Source: Arthrobacter sp. PAMC25564
GTDB lineage: Bacteria > Actinomycetota > Actinomycetes > Actinomycetales > Micrococcaceae
Length of the DNA: 64,000 nucleotides
Direction of reading: 5' to 3'
Assembly (NCBI RefSeq): GCF_004798705.1
Contig: NZ_CP039290.1
Coordinates: 124,001 to 188,000 of the forward strand
Shown here: positions 44,593 to 53,767 of the stretch, piece after piece
Position numbering within the stretch: position 1 is the first letter of the stretch
Layout of the letters: every line of letters starts with the position of its first letter
The notes under the pieces: model-generated
Told to the model about the DNA's origin: nothing
The model's input: the letters and a program-made list of their open reading frames with translations, nothing else
Database searches by the model: none
Position numbers and translations under genes: made by a program

Positions 44593-44887
44593 TTATCACC
44601 AGGACCCGCGCGTGGATCGCGGTGCGCTGGTGCAGCGCGGTGCGGACGGCCCGGTGCAGGCCATCCTCCAGGTAGAGGACGCCGCGGTACTGGACGACGT
44701 GCGGGAACAGGTCGCCGAAGAACGTGGAGTCCTCCGCGAGCAGCGCCTCAAGGTCCAGGGTGCGCTTGGTGGTCACCAGCTCGTCCAGGCGAACCGGCCG
44801 TGGCGGCAGGGCTGCCCAGTCCTTGGGCGTGGTGTATCCGTGGTCGGGGTAAGGGCGTCCCTCGCCCACAGCTTTGAATATCACCAT
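44585..44887 (-). CDS. Conserved actinobacterial 100-residue protein
   Basis: A 100-residue protein starting MVIFKAVGEGRPYPDHGYTTPKDWAALPPRPVRLDELVTTKRTLDLE. The pattern RLDELVTTKRTLDLEALLAEDSTFFGDLFPHVVQYRGVLYLEDGLHRA is reminiscent of ParB/sulfiredoxin-like folds (LDELVTT, then DGLHRA), and such proteins are conserved beside LytR_C genes in actinobacteria. Some automatic annotations call relatives VapB-like antitoxins, but no toxin gene is adjacent, so that label is not adopted. It overlaps the start of the LytR_C gene, with which it is probably co-expressed. Function unknown. Confidence 0.75.
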   Translation of the reverse strand: MVIFKAVGEGRPYPDHGYTTPKDWAALPPRPVRLDELVTTKRTLDLEALLAEDSTFFGDLFPHVVQYRGVLYLEDGLHRAVRTALHQRTAIHARVLVING

Positions 44888-45065
44888 GCAAGCCTAGGGA
44901 ACTTGGACGGCCATGGGAATCAAAGACCGGCGGAGGCGGGAGGTTGTAGCCAAACGGTAACCATGTGTCACACGAAGTGGTGCCCGGGCTTGCCACGGCA
45001 AAAGCCGCCTGTCCCCCCGCTCCCGGACAAATGCGGCGGGACGTGACGGCTGAGAGAATGGATCC

Positions 45066-45977
45066 ATGACTGCATCCGAGAATCCAGCCGCCCCGCCTTC
45101 GGCTCCCCTGCTCGCCCTGCTGCTCGACGTCGACGGCCCGGTGGCGAGCCCGGTCACCCGCGATGTGAAGCCAGGGATCATCGCGGACATGCTGGCCCTG
45201 GCCGCCGCCGGGATCCCGGTCATCTTCAATACCGGCCGCTCCGATGACTTCATCCGCAAGCAGGTGATGGAGCCGATGATCGCTGCCGGCATGCCGGCCG
45301 GGACCGTCATCCACGCCGTGTGCGAGAAGGGCGCCGTCTGGTTCAGCTACACCGCGGCCGGTCCCGGTCCCATCCATGTGGATGGGGAGCTCGCCATCCC
45401 CCGCGCCTTCGGCGACGACGTCCGCCGGCTGGTCGCCGAGGACTATTCCGCCCATATGTTCTTCGATGAAACCAAGCGGGCCATGGTCTCCGTGGAACAG
45501 CACATCGCGGTCGCCAACTCCGACTACCGCGCCGAGCAGGAACTCTTCGACGCCGACGCGATGGAGCTGATGGCCCGGCACGGCCTCGGCGTCAGCCGGC
45601 TGGACCACCATGCCCCGGATTCAGACGACAAGGTCGATTACCGCGTGGATCCGACCATCATCTCCACGGACATCGAGTCCATCCGGCTCGGCAAGGACCT
45701 CGGCGCGAGCCGGGCCGTGGAACTGCTGGCGGCCCGGGGCATCACCCCGCAGGCCTGGCGCACGGTGGGAGACTCCCGCACCGACTACGCGATGGCCGAC
45801 TGGCTGCACCACAACGACCACGCGGTGAAGCACGTGGATGTCCGTCCCGCGGACGGCATCCCGGTGAAGCCGTATGATGTGCTCACCGCGGCCGATCTGG
45901 GCCTGGCCGAGGACGTCATCCACGACGACGCCGGCGCGGCCTTCCTGCGCAGCTGGCGGACTGCCCTCGCGGACTGA
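45066..45977 (+). CDS. HAD-superfamily hydrolase
   Basis: A 303-residue HAD hydrolase. The first motif is LLLDVDGPVASPVT near residue 20 (nucleophile Asp in DVDG), the second IFNTGRSDDFI, and the fourth DSRTDYAMADWLHHNDHAVKHV near residue 245. The middle contains a cap domain, so it resembles Cof-type or sucrose-phosphate-type phosphatases rather than small HADs. The substrate is unknown. A GAGAAT box at 45054-45059 ends 6 nt before the ATG, which points to a leaderless transcript. The Stealth gene starts 98 nt downstream. Confidence 0.85.
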   Translation: MTASENPAAPPSAPLLALLLDVDGPVASPVTRDVKPGIIADMLALAAAGIPVIFNTGRSDDFIRKQVMEPMIAAGMPAGTVIHAVCEKGAVWFSYTAAGPGPIHVDGELAIPRAFGDDVRRLVAEDYSAHMFFDETKRAMVSVEQHIAVANSDYRAEQELFDADAMELMARHGLGVSRLDHHAPDSDDKVDYRVDPTIISTDIESIRLGKDLGASRAVELLAARGITPQAWRTVGDSRTDYAMADWLHHNDHAVKHVDVRPADGIPVKPYDVLTAADLGLAEDVIHDDAGAAFLRSWRTALAD

Positions 45978-46074
45978 ACCTCCGGCCGCGGCCGCGGGGC
46001 GTCTGCGGCGGCCGCGCGGCGGTTTGCGGCGGTTTGCGGCGGCTTTACGGGGCGATTTTAGGGCTCGCGTTATC

Positions 46075-47709
46075 ATGCAAGTAGATACACAACCACGCAC
46101 AGAAGCCCGGAGAAACGACATTACAGACGCATTGGTCCAGGACGAGATCTACTACGGCGGACAGGCCTCCGAGGATGCCCATGACGAGGTTACGTCCGCG
46201 GCCGCCGTCGCCAGGTTCCGGGCCCGCCCCGACGTAGTCCGCCGGCGGGGCCGTTATGGGCTGATCAATGAAAACCGCACGCCCTACCAGGCCATGGTCG
46301 AAGACCTGATGTTCATCCGCTCCGTGCTCGACGGCGCCGGCCTGGACTACCTCCTGGTCCGCGGCAACAACCACCGCCCCGTCATCGCCGTGGACTGGAA
46401 GAACCGCAAGGAACTGCGCGATGCGCTCGTCGCGGCCTGCCGCGACGAGCCCTTCTACTCCATGAGCGTCGACGCGAAGAAGAAGTCCTCGGTGCTGGTG
46501 GCCGACGGAGAGCTCTCCCCCAACCGCCAGGCCCGTATCTTCCGGCTCTACCGCCCCCGCGTCGAACCCGAAGGCGGCTTTGAATTCGGTGCCTCGGCCG
46601 GGGTCCAGCTTGAGCTCTGGAGCTTCGAAGGGGACCAGCTGATCCTCCCCATCGAGAACTCCCTCACCCGCCGGACCATGCTGGCGCAGGACGCTGTCCG
46701 CGGCACCGTGGAGCGCTACGGCCACACCTGGCCCACCATCGAGAACATGTTCGCCGACCACGCCAGCGACATCAGCTTTGACATCGATCTGGTGTTCTCC
46801 TGGGTGGACGGCAGCTCCCCGGAGTACATCGCCGCCCGCCGGGCCCGCATGGCCGGCGTCGTGGTGGGCGAAGGCGATGACCATGAGGCCCGCTTCCGCC
46901 AGATTGACGAGCTCAGGTACGCGCTGCGCTCGATCTACATGTTTGCGCCCTGGATCCGCCGGATCTTCATCGCCACGGACTCTCCCACGCCGTCCTGGCT
47001 GGCGGACCACCCGAGCGTGACGATCGTCCGCAGCGAGGAGTTCTTTGCGGACCCGTCCGTGCTGCCGACGCATAATTCGCAGGCGGTCGAGTGCCAGCTC
47101 CACCACATCGAGGGGCTCTCCGAGCACTTCCTGTATTCCAATGACGACATGTTCTTCGGACGCGCCGTGGGACCGGACATGTTCTTCACTCCGGGCGGGA
47201 TCACCAAGTTCATCGAGGCGGAAACCCGGATCGGCCTGGGCGACAACGACGCCGAGCGCAGCGGCTTTGAGAACGCTGCCCGGGTGAACCGCAAGCTGCT
47301 CTGGAACCGCTTCGGCCGGATCACCACCCGGCACCTGGAGCACACGGCGGCCCCCCTGCGGCGCAGTGTTATCGCGCAGATGGAACAGGAGTTCCCGGCC
47401 GAGTTCGCCAAAACCGCCGCCAGCACCTTCCGGGCTGCGGACAACATCTCGGTGACCAACTCGTTCTACCACTACTACGCACTGCTCACCGGCCGCGCCG
47501 TCACCCAGACGGCGGCCAAGGTCAAGTACGTGGACACCACGGCCCGGGCGGGGCTGAATTACCTGCCCAAACTCCTGGCGAAGCGGAACATGGATTTCTT
47601 CTGCCTGAACGACGGCAGCTTCCCCGAGGTCCCCGCGGAAGAGCGTGCCGGCCTGGTCACGGACTTCCTGGAGAAGTACTACCCGATCAAGGCCCCCTGG
47701 GAGAAATGA
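46075..47709 (+). CDS. Stealth-family capsular polysaccharide phosphotransferase
   Basis: A 544-residue Stealth protein. CR1 and CR2 carry DIDLVFSWVDGSSPEYIAARRARM and DELRYALRSIYMFAPWIRRIFIATDS near residue 245. CR3 reads LPTHNSQAVECQLHHIEGLSEHFLYSNDDMFFGR, and CR4 follows around NSFYHYYALLTGRAV. The family transfers hexose-1-phosphate from a nucleotide sugar to growing surface polysaccharides. The N-terminal 200 residues are a less conserved domain. A repeated GGCGGTTT stretch lies just upstream (46018-46044). The ATG at 46075 is the first start after that. It probably contributes to a phosphosugar polymer of the envelope. Confidence 0.9.
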   Translation: MQVDTQPRTEARRNDITDALVQDEIYYGGQASEDAHDEVTSAAAVARFRARPDVVRRRGRYGLINENRTPYQAMVEDLMFIRSVLDGAGLDYLLVRGNNHRPVIAVDWKNRKELRDALVAACRDEPFYSMSVDAKKKSSVLVADGELSPNRQARIFRLYRPRVEPEGGFEFGASAGVQLELWSFEGDQLILPIENSLTRRTMLAQDAVRGTVERYGHTWPTIENMFADHASDISFDIDLVFSWVDGSSPEYIAARRARMAGVVVGEGDDHEARFRQIDELRYALRSIYMFAPWIRRIFIATDSPTPSWLADHPSVTIVRSEEFFADPSVLPTHNSQAVECQLHHIEGLSEHFLYSNDDMFFGRAVGPDMFFTPGGITKFIEAETRIGLGDNDAERSGFENAARVNRKLLWNRFGRITTRHLEHTAAPLRRSVIAQMEQEFPAEFAKTAASTFRAADNISVTNSFYHYYALLTGRAVTQTAAKVKYVDTTARAGLNYLPKLLAKRNMDFFCLNDGSFPEVPAEERAGLVTDFLEKYYPIKAPWEK

Positions 47710-47755
47710 CGCCGGGTGGGCCACCGCTTGGCGGCGCCCCGCCCCAGGGCCTGCC

Positions 47756-48697
47756 TCAGTTACGGGTCGTCATCCTGCGGTGGCCCTGGGTCCTTGCCGG
47801 GTCCTCGAGCCTGGCCTGCCTCGGGATCCGGATGCCGGCGGCCGAAATCCGGCGCTGGGCTTCCTGGGCCGAGACAAGCTCGCCCACCGCGGGAGTGTCC
47901 CCGAGGAGGACCACGGAGTGCACGATCGTGTGTTCGTAGACGTGGACGAGGTTGAAGGCCTGGCCGCCGTCGCGTCCGCGCGTCCCGCCGACCGGCACGT
48001 TCAGGTCCTGCGTGTAGCAGGTGGCCGATGCCACGGAGACGGGAATGCCGGCGAAGGTCGCCGTCGTCGAATAGTGCAGGTGCCCGCCAAGGATGGTGCG
48101 GACATCGGAGTTGCGCAGCACGCCGGCGAGCGCGGCCTGGCCGCGGAGCTCGACAAGCACGGCGAGGTCCAGCACCGAGGGAACGGGCGGGTGGTGCAGG
48201 GCAAGGATGGTCCCGTCCGGGGCCGGGGTGGCCAGTTCGGACGCGAGCCAGTCCAGCTGGGCGGGGCTCAGTTCGCCATGGTGGAAACCGGGGACGGAGG
48301 TGTCCAGGGTGATGATGCGCAGCCCGTTGATGAAGTAGCTGTGGTCCACGGGGGCGTCGTCGGCCGGCTGGTCCAGGAGCCCGGTGCGGAAATTCGCCCG
48401 GTCATCGTGGTTCCCCATCGCCCAGATGACCTGGGCGCCCATGGCCTTGCAGGCGGGCTCGACGATCGCGCGCAGTTTGGCATAGGCGCCTGCTTCGCCG
48501 CGGTCGGCCAGGTCCCCTGTGAAGATCACTGCTTCGGGGCGCGCACCGGAAGCCTGCACTTCCTCGAAGAGTTGCTTGAGCAGGGCATCACTGTCCACCG
48601 CGCCGAGCAGGGGTTGCGGACCGGCCAACAGGTGTGGGTCGCTCAGATGGAGTAGAAAATGACGTGGCCGGGGGTGCTCGGCCTCGATGTGCTCCAT
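47756..48697 (-). CDS. Metallophosphoesterase, CpdA/3',5'-cyclic-nucleotide phosphodiesterase type
   Basis: A 313-residue calcineurin-like phosphoesterase. Metal-binding motifs are HLSDPHLL near residue 17, [10 protein letters not shown] near residue 60, WAMGNHDDR near residue 93, ILALHHPP near residue 168 and LGGHLHYS near residue 205. The order and spacing match CpdA-type cAMP phosphodiesterases and glycerophosphodiesterases (class III PDE), which use two metal ions. The Shine-Dalgarno AGGAAGG precedes the ATG. If it hydrolyses cAMP, it would affect any CRP/GlxR-type regulation, but the substrate cannot be fixed from sequence. Confidence 0.85.
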   Translation of the reverse strand: MEHIEAEHPRPRHFLLHLSDPHLLAGPQPLLGAVDSDALLKQLFEEVQASGARPEAVIFTGDLADRGEAGAYAKLRAIVEPACKAMGAQVIWAMGNHDDRANFRTGLLDQPADDAPVDHSYFINGLRIITLDTSVPGFHHGELSPAQLDWLASELATPAPDGTILALHHPPVPSVLDLAVLVELRGQAALAGVLRNSDVRTILGGHLHYSTTATFAGIPVSVASATCYTQDLNVPVGGTRGRDGGQAFNLVHVYEHTIVHSVVLLGDTPAVGELVSAQEAQRRISAAGIRIPRQARLEDPARTQGHRRMTTRN

Positions 48698-48827
48698 TGC
48701 TACCTTCCTGGTTGGGTGGAAGCGGTGCCTCCAACGTCCCTCTCAGTAAGGTCTATCCAACCAGACATTCGGCCAACAATGTGCAAACTCCAGTAGGCAT
48801 GTTTGAAAAATGGGAAACAACGAGTAT

Positions 48828-48867
48828 TCCGGCGGACACATACCTGCTCCGGTATGTGTCCGCCGGA
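48828..48867 (-). terminator. Terminator of the formaldehyde dehydrogenase gene
   Basis: Arms 48828-48844 and 48851-48867 are perfectly complementary (17 bp; GGCGGACACATACC core) around a 6-nt loop. It lies 26 nt after the stop of the minus-strand fdhA gene. Confidence 0.8.
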
Positions 48868-48892
48868 TCCTGCATACTCAGGTACCTGACGT

Positions 48893-50104
48893 CTAGCTCA
48901 GGTACCCGTTAGGGTTCAGCACGTACTTCGTGGCCGCTCCGGCGTCGAACTCCGCGTAGCCCTTCGGCGCATCCTCCAGCGTGATCGCTTTGGCATTGAC
49001 GTTCCTGGCGATATGGACCTTGTCATGCAGGATGGCCATCATCAGGCCGCGGTTGTACTTCATCACCGGGCACTGGCCCGTAGTGAAGCTCAACGACTTG
49101 GCCCAGCCCGTGCCGAGGCTGATCGAGAGCGAGCCCTTCTTGGCGGCCTCGTCGACGCCGCCCGGGTCCCCGGTGACGTAGAGCCCGGGAATGCCGAGCG
49201 CACCGCCGGCCGCAGTCACTTCCATCAGGGAGTTCAGCACCGTGGCCGGGGCCTCGTGCGCACCGGCGCCGTGGCCCTTCGCCTCGAATCCGACAGCATC
49301 CACACCGCAATCGACTTCCGGTACGCCGAGGATCTGCTCGATCTGCTCGGCCGGGCCGCCCTTGCTCAGGTCGACCGTTTCACAGCCGAAGCTGCGGGCC
49401 TGCGCCAGGCGGTCCGTGTTCATGTCACCGACAATCACGACGGCGGCACCCAGCAATTGTGCGCTGGTGGCTGCGGCGAGACCCACGGGACCCGCACCGG
49501 CGACGTACACAGTGGAGCCCACCCCGACGCCCGCAGTGACGGCGCCATGGAATCCCGTCGGGAAGATGTCGGACAGCATGGTCAGGTCCATCATTTTCGC
49601 CAGGGCCTGGTCCCGGTCCGGAAACTTCAGCAGGTTCCAGTCCGCGTAGGGCACCAGGACGTAGTTGGCCTGGCCCCCCACCCAGCCGCCCATGTCCACA
49701 TACCCGTAGGCGCTGCCGGGACGGTCAGGATTGACGTTGAGGCAGATGCCCGTCTTGCGTTCCTTGCAGTTCCGGCAGCGGCCGCAGGCAATGTTGAACG
49801 GGACCGAACAGATGTCCCCCACCTTGATGAACTCGACGTCGGGGCCTACTTCAACGACCTCGCCGGTGATTTCGTGGCCCAGCACGAGATCCACGGGAGC
49901 GGTGGTGCGTCCCCGGACCATGTGCTGGTCGGAGCCGCAGATGTTGGTGGCAACGGTCTTGAGGATTACGCCATGGCGCACCGAGCGGCCCACGTTGGCG
50001 GGGTTGACCCCCGGGCCGTCTTTGAGTTCGAAGCTCGGGTAGTCAATGTCGATGAGTTCGACCTTGCCTGGCCCCTTGAAGGCAACGGCTTTGTTCCCTG
50101 TCAT
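48893..50104 (-). CDS. fdhA: Glutathione-independent formaldehyde dehydrogenase
   Basis: A 403-residue zinc alcohol-dehydrogenase-type enzyme oxidising formaldehyde to formate with NAD, without glutathione or mycothiol. Catalytic zinc ligands lie in NICGSDQHMV and GHEITGEVV; the structural zinc loop is CGRCRNCKERKTGIC. YVAGAGPVGLAAATSAQLLGAAVVIVGD is the NAD site, with Asp after it. The sequence follows the Pseudomonas putida FdhA pattern (398 residues) closely. GGAGGAAAGAG precedes the ATG at 50104; the frame is open 28 codons further upstream, but that part is not conserved. Glutathione peroxidase follows upstream on the same strand, separated by 230 nt. Confidence 0.92.
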   Translation of the reverse strand: MTGNKAVAFKGPGKVELIDIDYPSFELKDGPGVNPANVGRSVRHGVILKTVATNICGSDQHMVRGRTTAPVDLVLGHEITGEVVEVGPDVEFIKVGDICSVPFNIACGRCRNCKERKTGICLNVNPDRPGSAYGYVDMGGWVGGQANYVLVPYADWNLLKFPDRDQALAKMMDLTMLSDIFPTGFHGAVTAGVGVGSTVYVAGAGPVGLAAATSAQLLGAAVVIVGDMNTDRLAQARSFGCETVDLSKGGPAEQIEQILGVPEVDCGVDAVGFEAKGHGAGAHEAPATVLNSLMEVTAAGGALGIPGLYVTGDPGGVDEAAKKGSLSISLGTGWAKSLSFTTGQCPVMKYNRGLMMAILHDKVHIARNVNAKAITLEDAPKGYAEFDAGAATKYVLNPNGYLS

Positions 50105-50334
50105 CTCTTTCCTCCTGGTTTCACGGACCCCCGAGACGGGTGCCCAGTTGTGATTCACGAAGCTGTCTGATGCGCCCTCCGAAGCCACACCGGCTGCAAC
50201 TGCCGGCAGACAAAACTGCGCCGCAGCCAGAACAACGTGGCTGGGCCCGGATTGCTGGAGGGTCCGGCCAGTCTAGACGGTGAGCATGCTTCGGGGTAGG
50301 GGCTGTTGACCTCTGCCGCGATCGGGTGCCGTGA

Positions 50335-50820
50335 TCAGTCGAGGGCCGCCTGGACTGCCTCGATGACCTCGGGCGAGTCGGGCTCGACCGTGGGGGCAAA
50401 GCGCGCCACAACCTCGCCGTCGCGGTTCACCAGGAACTTCTCGAAGTTCCACTTCACGAGGCCCGGAAGCACGCCGTTCTTGAATTTGGTCAGTTCGGCG
50501 TAGAGCGGGTGCTGGTTCTTGCCCCGGACGTCTGCCTTGGTGGTCAGCGGGAACGTCACGCCGAAGTTGCGTTCGCAGAACTCGGCGATCTCGGCGTCGG
50601 CCCCTGGCTCCTGGCCGGCGAACTGGTTGCACGGGACACCGAGGACCTGGAAACCCTGCTCACGGAACTTCTCGTGGAGCGCCTCGAGCCCTGCATACTG
50701 CGGCGTGAATCCGCACTGGGATGCGACGTTCACCACCAGCACCACCTCCCCCTTGAAGCGGCCGAAATCGGTGTCCGTGCCGTCGATGAGCGTGAGGGGA
50801 ATCGAGTGCAGAGAGGTCAT
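50335..50820 (-). CDS. Glutathione/thioredoxin peroxidase
   Basis: A 161-residue GPx-fold peroxidase reducing hydroperoxides. The peroxidatic cysteine is Cys36 in NVASQCGFTPQYAGLEAL, and the conserved Gln/Trp/Asn set is present in GVPCNQFAGQEPG and LVKWNFEKFLVNRDG. The Cys in GVPCNQF suggests a two-Cys thioredoxin-type mechanism, which suits a bacterium without glutathione. It precedes fdhA on the same strand by 230 nt; that spacing is long for one operon, but the two may share a role in aldehyde and peroxide stress. Confidence 0.92.
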   Translation of the reverse strand: MTSLHSIPLTLIDGTDTDFGRFKGEVVLVVNVASQCGFTPQYAGLEALHEKFREQGFQVLGVPCNQFAGQEPGADAEIAEFCERNFGVTFPLTTKADVRGKNQHPLYAELTKFKNGVLPGLVKWNFEKFLVNRDGEVVARFAPTVEPDSPEVIEAVQAALD

Positions 50821-50942
50821 GGGAAGCTTCCTCGCGAAGTTGGGTGGTCCGAAGCGGCGTCCCGGAAGTGGGCACGCCTGCCATTGGGTTCCAACGCCCG
50901 CGGGGACGCTTTTGTGCCCGGGTCTCCGTTCCTCACCTGGTG

Positions 50943-52373
50943 CTACGGGAGCGACGTCGTAGTGGGATCCGGTGTGGGGGCCAGGGACGCCGTCGGTTTG
51001 GTGGTGTTGGTGGCGAGCGGCTGGGGCGCCGGGGCACCGGTGGGTGCAGGAGGTGCTGCCGGCTTGGGAGCCACCGTCACCGGCGGCTGCACGGCCGGGG
51101 GCGCGGTCGGCGGCGCGGTGGCCGCCTGCGTGGTCGGCGGCGCAGTGGCCGCCGGCGGGGCTGGCGGCATGGTTGACGGCACGGCTTGCGCCGGGAGCGT
51201 CGTCGCTCCCGGAGTGGGCGTCACGCTGGGCGTCGGGGCCGGCGCAGCAGGCGTCGGGGCCGGCGCAGCAGGCGTCGGGGGCACGGTCGCACTCGGCGCC
51301 TTGGTGACGCTCGGCGTCGGCGTGGGCTTGACACTCGGCGTCTTGGTGACACTCGGCGTCGGCGTCACGGCGGCCGATTGCGAGGGCGGCGCTGCGGCTG
51401 CCTCGCTGGCGGCGGCCGACGCCGTTGGAGCGGCTGCGGCGGCGGCTGCCGTGGCGGCGACGGTCTGTTCCTGGACGCCGCCGGCCACCACATGGGTCAG
51501 ATCCGTCCGGACCGGAATGGCCCAGCCGAGGCTGGCGTTTGAGGCCTTGCCGGCATCCGGTTCATAGCTGACCATGTCGATGGTGCCGAGCTGGTCCACC
51601 TGATGGATCGGAATCATCGCCCAGCCGAGCGGGTCGGTGTGTGCGCCGTTGAGGATGGTCTCGAAATGCAGGTGGCAGCCGGTTGAGGATCCGGTGGTTC
51701 CCACCCTGGCGATGACCTGGCCCACCTGCACCGAATCACCCTTCTTGACGGCGATCGCTTCCAGATGGTTGTACGTGGTGATGAGGCCGTTGCCGTGGTC
51801 GATTTCCACCCGGTTGCCGCCGCCCCAGGGGTGCCATCCGACGGCCCGCACCACACCGGTGTCGGCCGCGTAGACGCGCGTGCCGCAGGCCGCAGCATAG
51901 TCCTGGCCCCAGTGGAATTCACCCGCGGTTCCCGTCAGCGGGCTGATGCGCAGCCCGTACGGGGAAGTCGGCACCAGCGTTTCCAGCGGTGCCATGAGTG
52001 AGCCCAACGGCGGCCGCTTCATCCCGGCGGAGGCGACGTTGAGTCCGCCGCCGCCCGCTTTGGAAGTGGTCTCCACCGTGGAGCGGGCGAAGGCCACGAT
52101 CGCCAGGGCATCGGCGGTGAACGCGGGCGCGGCCGCCGTAGCCGCCGTGCCCCGGGCGGTGCCCGGAGCCGAGGCGTCCAACGTGCCGGGTCCCACCACA
52201 CCGGAGGCCGGGAATGCGGCGGGCTCAGCTTGAGTCAGGGTTCCCCCCAGCCCTTGGATCCCGACGGCCAAGACCGCCAGTGCCAGGCACACTACCCCGG
52301 ACAACCAGCGCACGGCCATGGTCCGTGCCCTGATCGACTGCTCACTCGATGAGTTTCCCCAGTGTTTTCCCAC
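50943..52373 (-). CDS. Secreted M23-family peptidase with Pro/Thr/Ala-rich tail
   Basis: A 476-residue protein. A hydrophobic N-terminal segment (WLSGVVCLALAVLAVGIQGL, about residues 22-41) is a signal anchor or peptide. Residues about 140-250 form the LytM/M23 domain with HWGQDYAAACGTRVYA (zinc His and Asp) and TGCHLHFETILNG (HxH). The C-terminal 200 residues are low-complexity with repeats such as APAPTP and TPSVTKTPSV, a likely cell-wall-spanning tail. It should cleave peptidoglycan peptides. The GTG at 52373 is chosen because CAGGAG precedes it by 8 nt; the frame is open further but that part looks like RNA leader rather than protein. Confidence 0.88.
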   Translation of the reverse strand: MGKHWGNSSSEQSIRARTMAVRWLSGVVCLALAVLAVGIQGLGGTLTQAEPAAFPASGVVGPGTLDASAPGTARGTAATAAAPAFTADALAIVAFARSTVETTSKAGGGGLNVASAGMKRPPLGSLMAPLETLVPTSPYGLRISPLTGTAGEFHWGQDYAAACGTRVYAADTGVVRAVGWHPWGGGNRVEIDHGNGLITTYNHLEAIAVKKGDSVQVGQVIARVGTTGSSTGCHLHFETILNGAHTDPLGWAMIPIHQVDQLGTIDMVSYEPDAGKASNASLGWAIPVRTDLTHVVAGGVQEQTVAATAAAAAAAPTASAAASEAAAAPPSQSAAVTPTPSVTKTPSVKPTPTPSVTKAPSATVPPTPAAPAPTPAAPAPTPSVTPTPGATTLPAQAVPSTMPPAPPAATAPPTTQAATAPPTAPPAVQPPVTVAPKPAAPPAPTGAPAPQPLATNTTKPTASLAPTPDPTTTSLP

Positions 52374-52560
52374 GATGTGACTCCTGCAATCTGCCCGCCC
52401 GATCTGCCCACCAGACCCCAATCTCGACGGACTCACCTTCCAATGGGACCACAGCCGACTAGCCCTGTGAACCGGCAAACCGGTCTTTTGCGGGCCCAAT
52501 CCGGGTTCCTCGCCGCCTACGAGTAGAGCCATGGCGGCACCCCAGTAGTCGCCCGTGCCC
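52374..52560 (-). promoter_or_regulatory. Structured 5' leader of the M23 gene, candidate riboswitch
   Basis: About 185 nt of GC-rich leader on the minus strand with no protein-like frame. It can form a GACCGG/CCGGTT hairpin (near 52473-52491) and contains GGAACCCGG and GGTGAGTCC segments loosely like the ydaO/c-di-AMP riboswitch. That riboswitch controls cell-wall hydrolases in other actinobacteria. I could not fold it, so the riboswitch call is tentative. Confidence 0.3.
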
Positions 52561-52601
52561 AAGCAGGTGTTGACCCAGTGGGGCCGGGGTGAGAATGGAG
52601 T

Positions 52602-53513
52602 ATGCGCAATGTCCTTAGGGAATGGCAGGCCGAACTCAAAAGCACGTTCACCGGGACCCGCGACGCCGTGCCGGAGTGGGTGCTACACCTCGCGGAAGGT
52701 GACGACGCCGGCTATCACCTGCCCGGCTCGGCCGTCTGGGCCGTGCATGGGGACATGCCGACGATCGTGGCAGGCATCCGGGCGCTGCTCATGCAGGCGC
52801 TCCACCCGGGCGCCCTTGCCGGTATCCACGACCACTCCCGCTTCCGTGAGGACCCCCTGGGCCGGCTGGCCGGGACGATCCGCTGGATCTTCACCGTGTC
52901 CTACGGCTCCACGGCCGCGGCACGTGCCGCGTCCGACTGGGTGCTCCGGCTGCACGGCAGCGTCCGCGGGGACTACGTCGACGGCCACGGCGTCGCCCGG
53001 AGCTATGCGGCCAACGATCCTGAACTGCTTCGCTGGGTCCACATTGCCTTCACCGATGCGTTTCTCTCCGCGCACAAGCTGTGGGGCAGGCCCATCCCGG
53101 GCGGCCCGGATGCCTATGTCCGGGAGTGGGCGCAGGCCGGCCGGCTGATGGGCGTGGACGGTCCGCCCCTCAGTGAGGCGGAAATGCGGCGGCAGCTGGA
53201 CCGCTGGTACGACGACGGCGAGCTCCGTTCCGACGGCAGGGTCGCCGAGACGGTGGCGTTCATCCGCAATCCGCCGCTCCACCCGGCGCTAAAGCCTGGC
53301 TACCGGATCCTGTTTGCCGCCGCCGTGACCAGCCTAGAGCCCAAGTACCGGGAACTGCTGGGGCTCCGGACCGCCGGGCTTGGTCCCATCCCGCTGCCGG
53401 TGACCTTGGCCACCCGGGTGACGCTCGCCGTCGTCCATCTGGCGCTGGGGCGGGTAGGCCCGAGCGAGCAGGCTGCCCGGGCCCGGCTCCGCCGGTTGGG
53501 CTACCGGGCCTGA
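52602..53513 (+). CDS. MpaB/Lcp-type oxygenase (DUF2236)
   Basis: A 303-residue protein of the DUF2236 family (ER-bound oxygenase mpaB / latex-clearing protein relatives). The conserved part reads GSAVWAVHGDMPTIVAGIRALLMQALHPGALAGIHDHSRFREDPLGRL, which holds the likely heme or iron ligand His in QALHPG, then RTAGT-like RLAGTIRWI and a second His in LRWVHIAFTDAFLSAH. Substrates in the family range from rubber to mycophenolate intermediates; here unknown. A GAGAAT box lies 5 nt before the ATG. It is a single gene between the M23 leader and tRNA-Ser on the opposite strand. Confidence 0.85.
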   Translation: MRNVLREWQAELKSTFTGTRDAVPEWVLHLAEGDDAGYHLPGSAVWAVHGDMPTIVAGIRALLMQALHPGALAGIHDHSRFREDPLGRLAGTIRWIFTVSYGSTAAARAASDWVLRLHGSVRGDYVDGHGVARSYAANDPELLRWVHIAFTDAFLSAHKLWGRPIPGGPDAYVREWAQAGRLMGVDGPPLSEAEMRRQLDRWYDDGELRSDGRVAETVAFIRNPPLHPALKPGYRILFAAAVTSLEPKYRELLGLRTAGLGPIPLPVTLATRVTLAVVHLALGRVGPSEQAARARLRRLGYRA

Positions 53514-53564
53514 TCACGGGACGCTGCCCGGTCAGGGGGTAGTTGCGGAAGGCCGCCGAGACGC

Positions 53565-53594
53565 AAAAAGGCCCCGGTCCAAGGGACCGGGGCC
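53565..53594 (-). terminator. Terminator of tRNA-Ser
   Basis: GGCCCCGGTCC (53570-53580) and GGACCGGGGCC (53584-53594) form an 11-bp stem around a 3-nt loop, followed on the minus strand by five Ts. It lies just after the 3' end of the tRNA. Confidence 0.9.
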
Positions 53595-53599
53595 AAACG

Positions 53600-53684
53600 C
53601 GGAGAATGGGGGATTTGAACCCCCGAGGGCGTTAACCCAACACGCGTTCCAGGCGTGCGCCATAGGCCGCTAGGCGAATTCTCC
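53600..53684 (-). tRNA. tRNA-Ser (anticodon GGA)
   Basis: The minus strand folds as a type II tRNA: acceptor GGAGAAT/ATTCTCC, TCGCCTAGCGGCCTATGGC D-arm, an anticodon arm with loop CTGGAAC (anticodon GGA), a long variable arm (TTGGGTTAACGCCC) and T-arm GGGGG-TTCAAAT-CCCCC. No CCA is encoded. It reads UCC and UCU codons. Confidence 0.95.
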
Positions 53685-53767
53685 AGTAGCTTCTGAATCA
53701 AAAGCAGATACTAGACTACCTGAACTTCCCGCCATCGCCCAATTGGCCGCCCGGACTCCTCGACACA

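Noticed and set aside
44585..44887. VapB-type antitoxin label for the 100-residue protein
   Set aside because: No toxin partner is adjacent and the pattern is better described as a conserved actinobacterial protein of unknown function.
46018..46044. Tandem GGCGGTTTGC repeat before the Stealth gene
   Set aside because: Only about three imperfect units, too short to call a functional repeat.
46045..47724. 559-codon minus-strand frame across the Stealth gene
   Set aside because: It is a shadow; the plus strand has the conserved Stealth regions.
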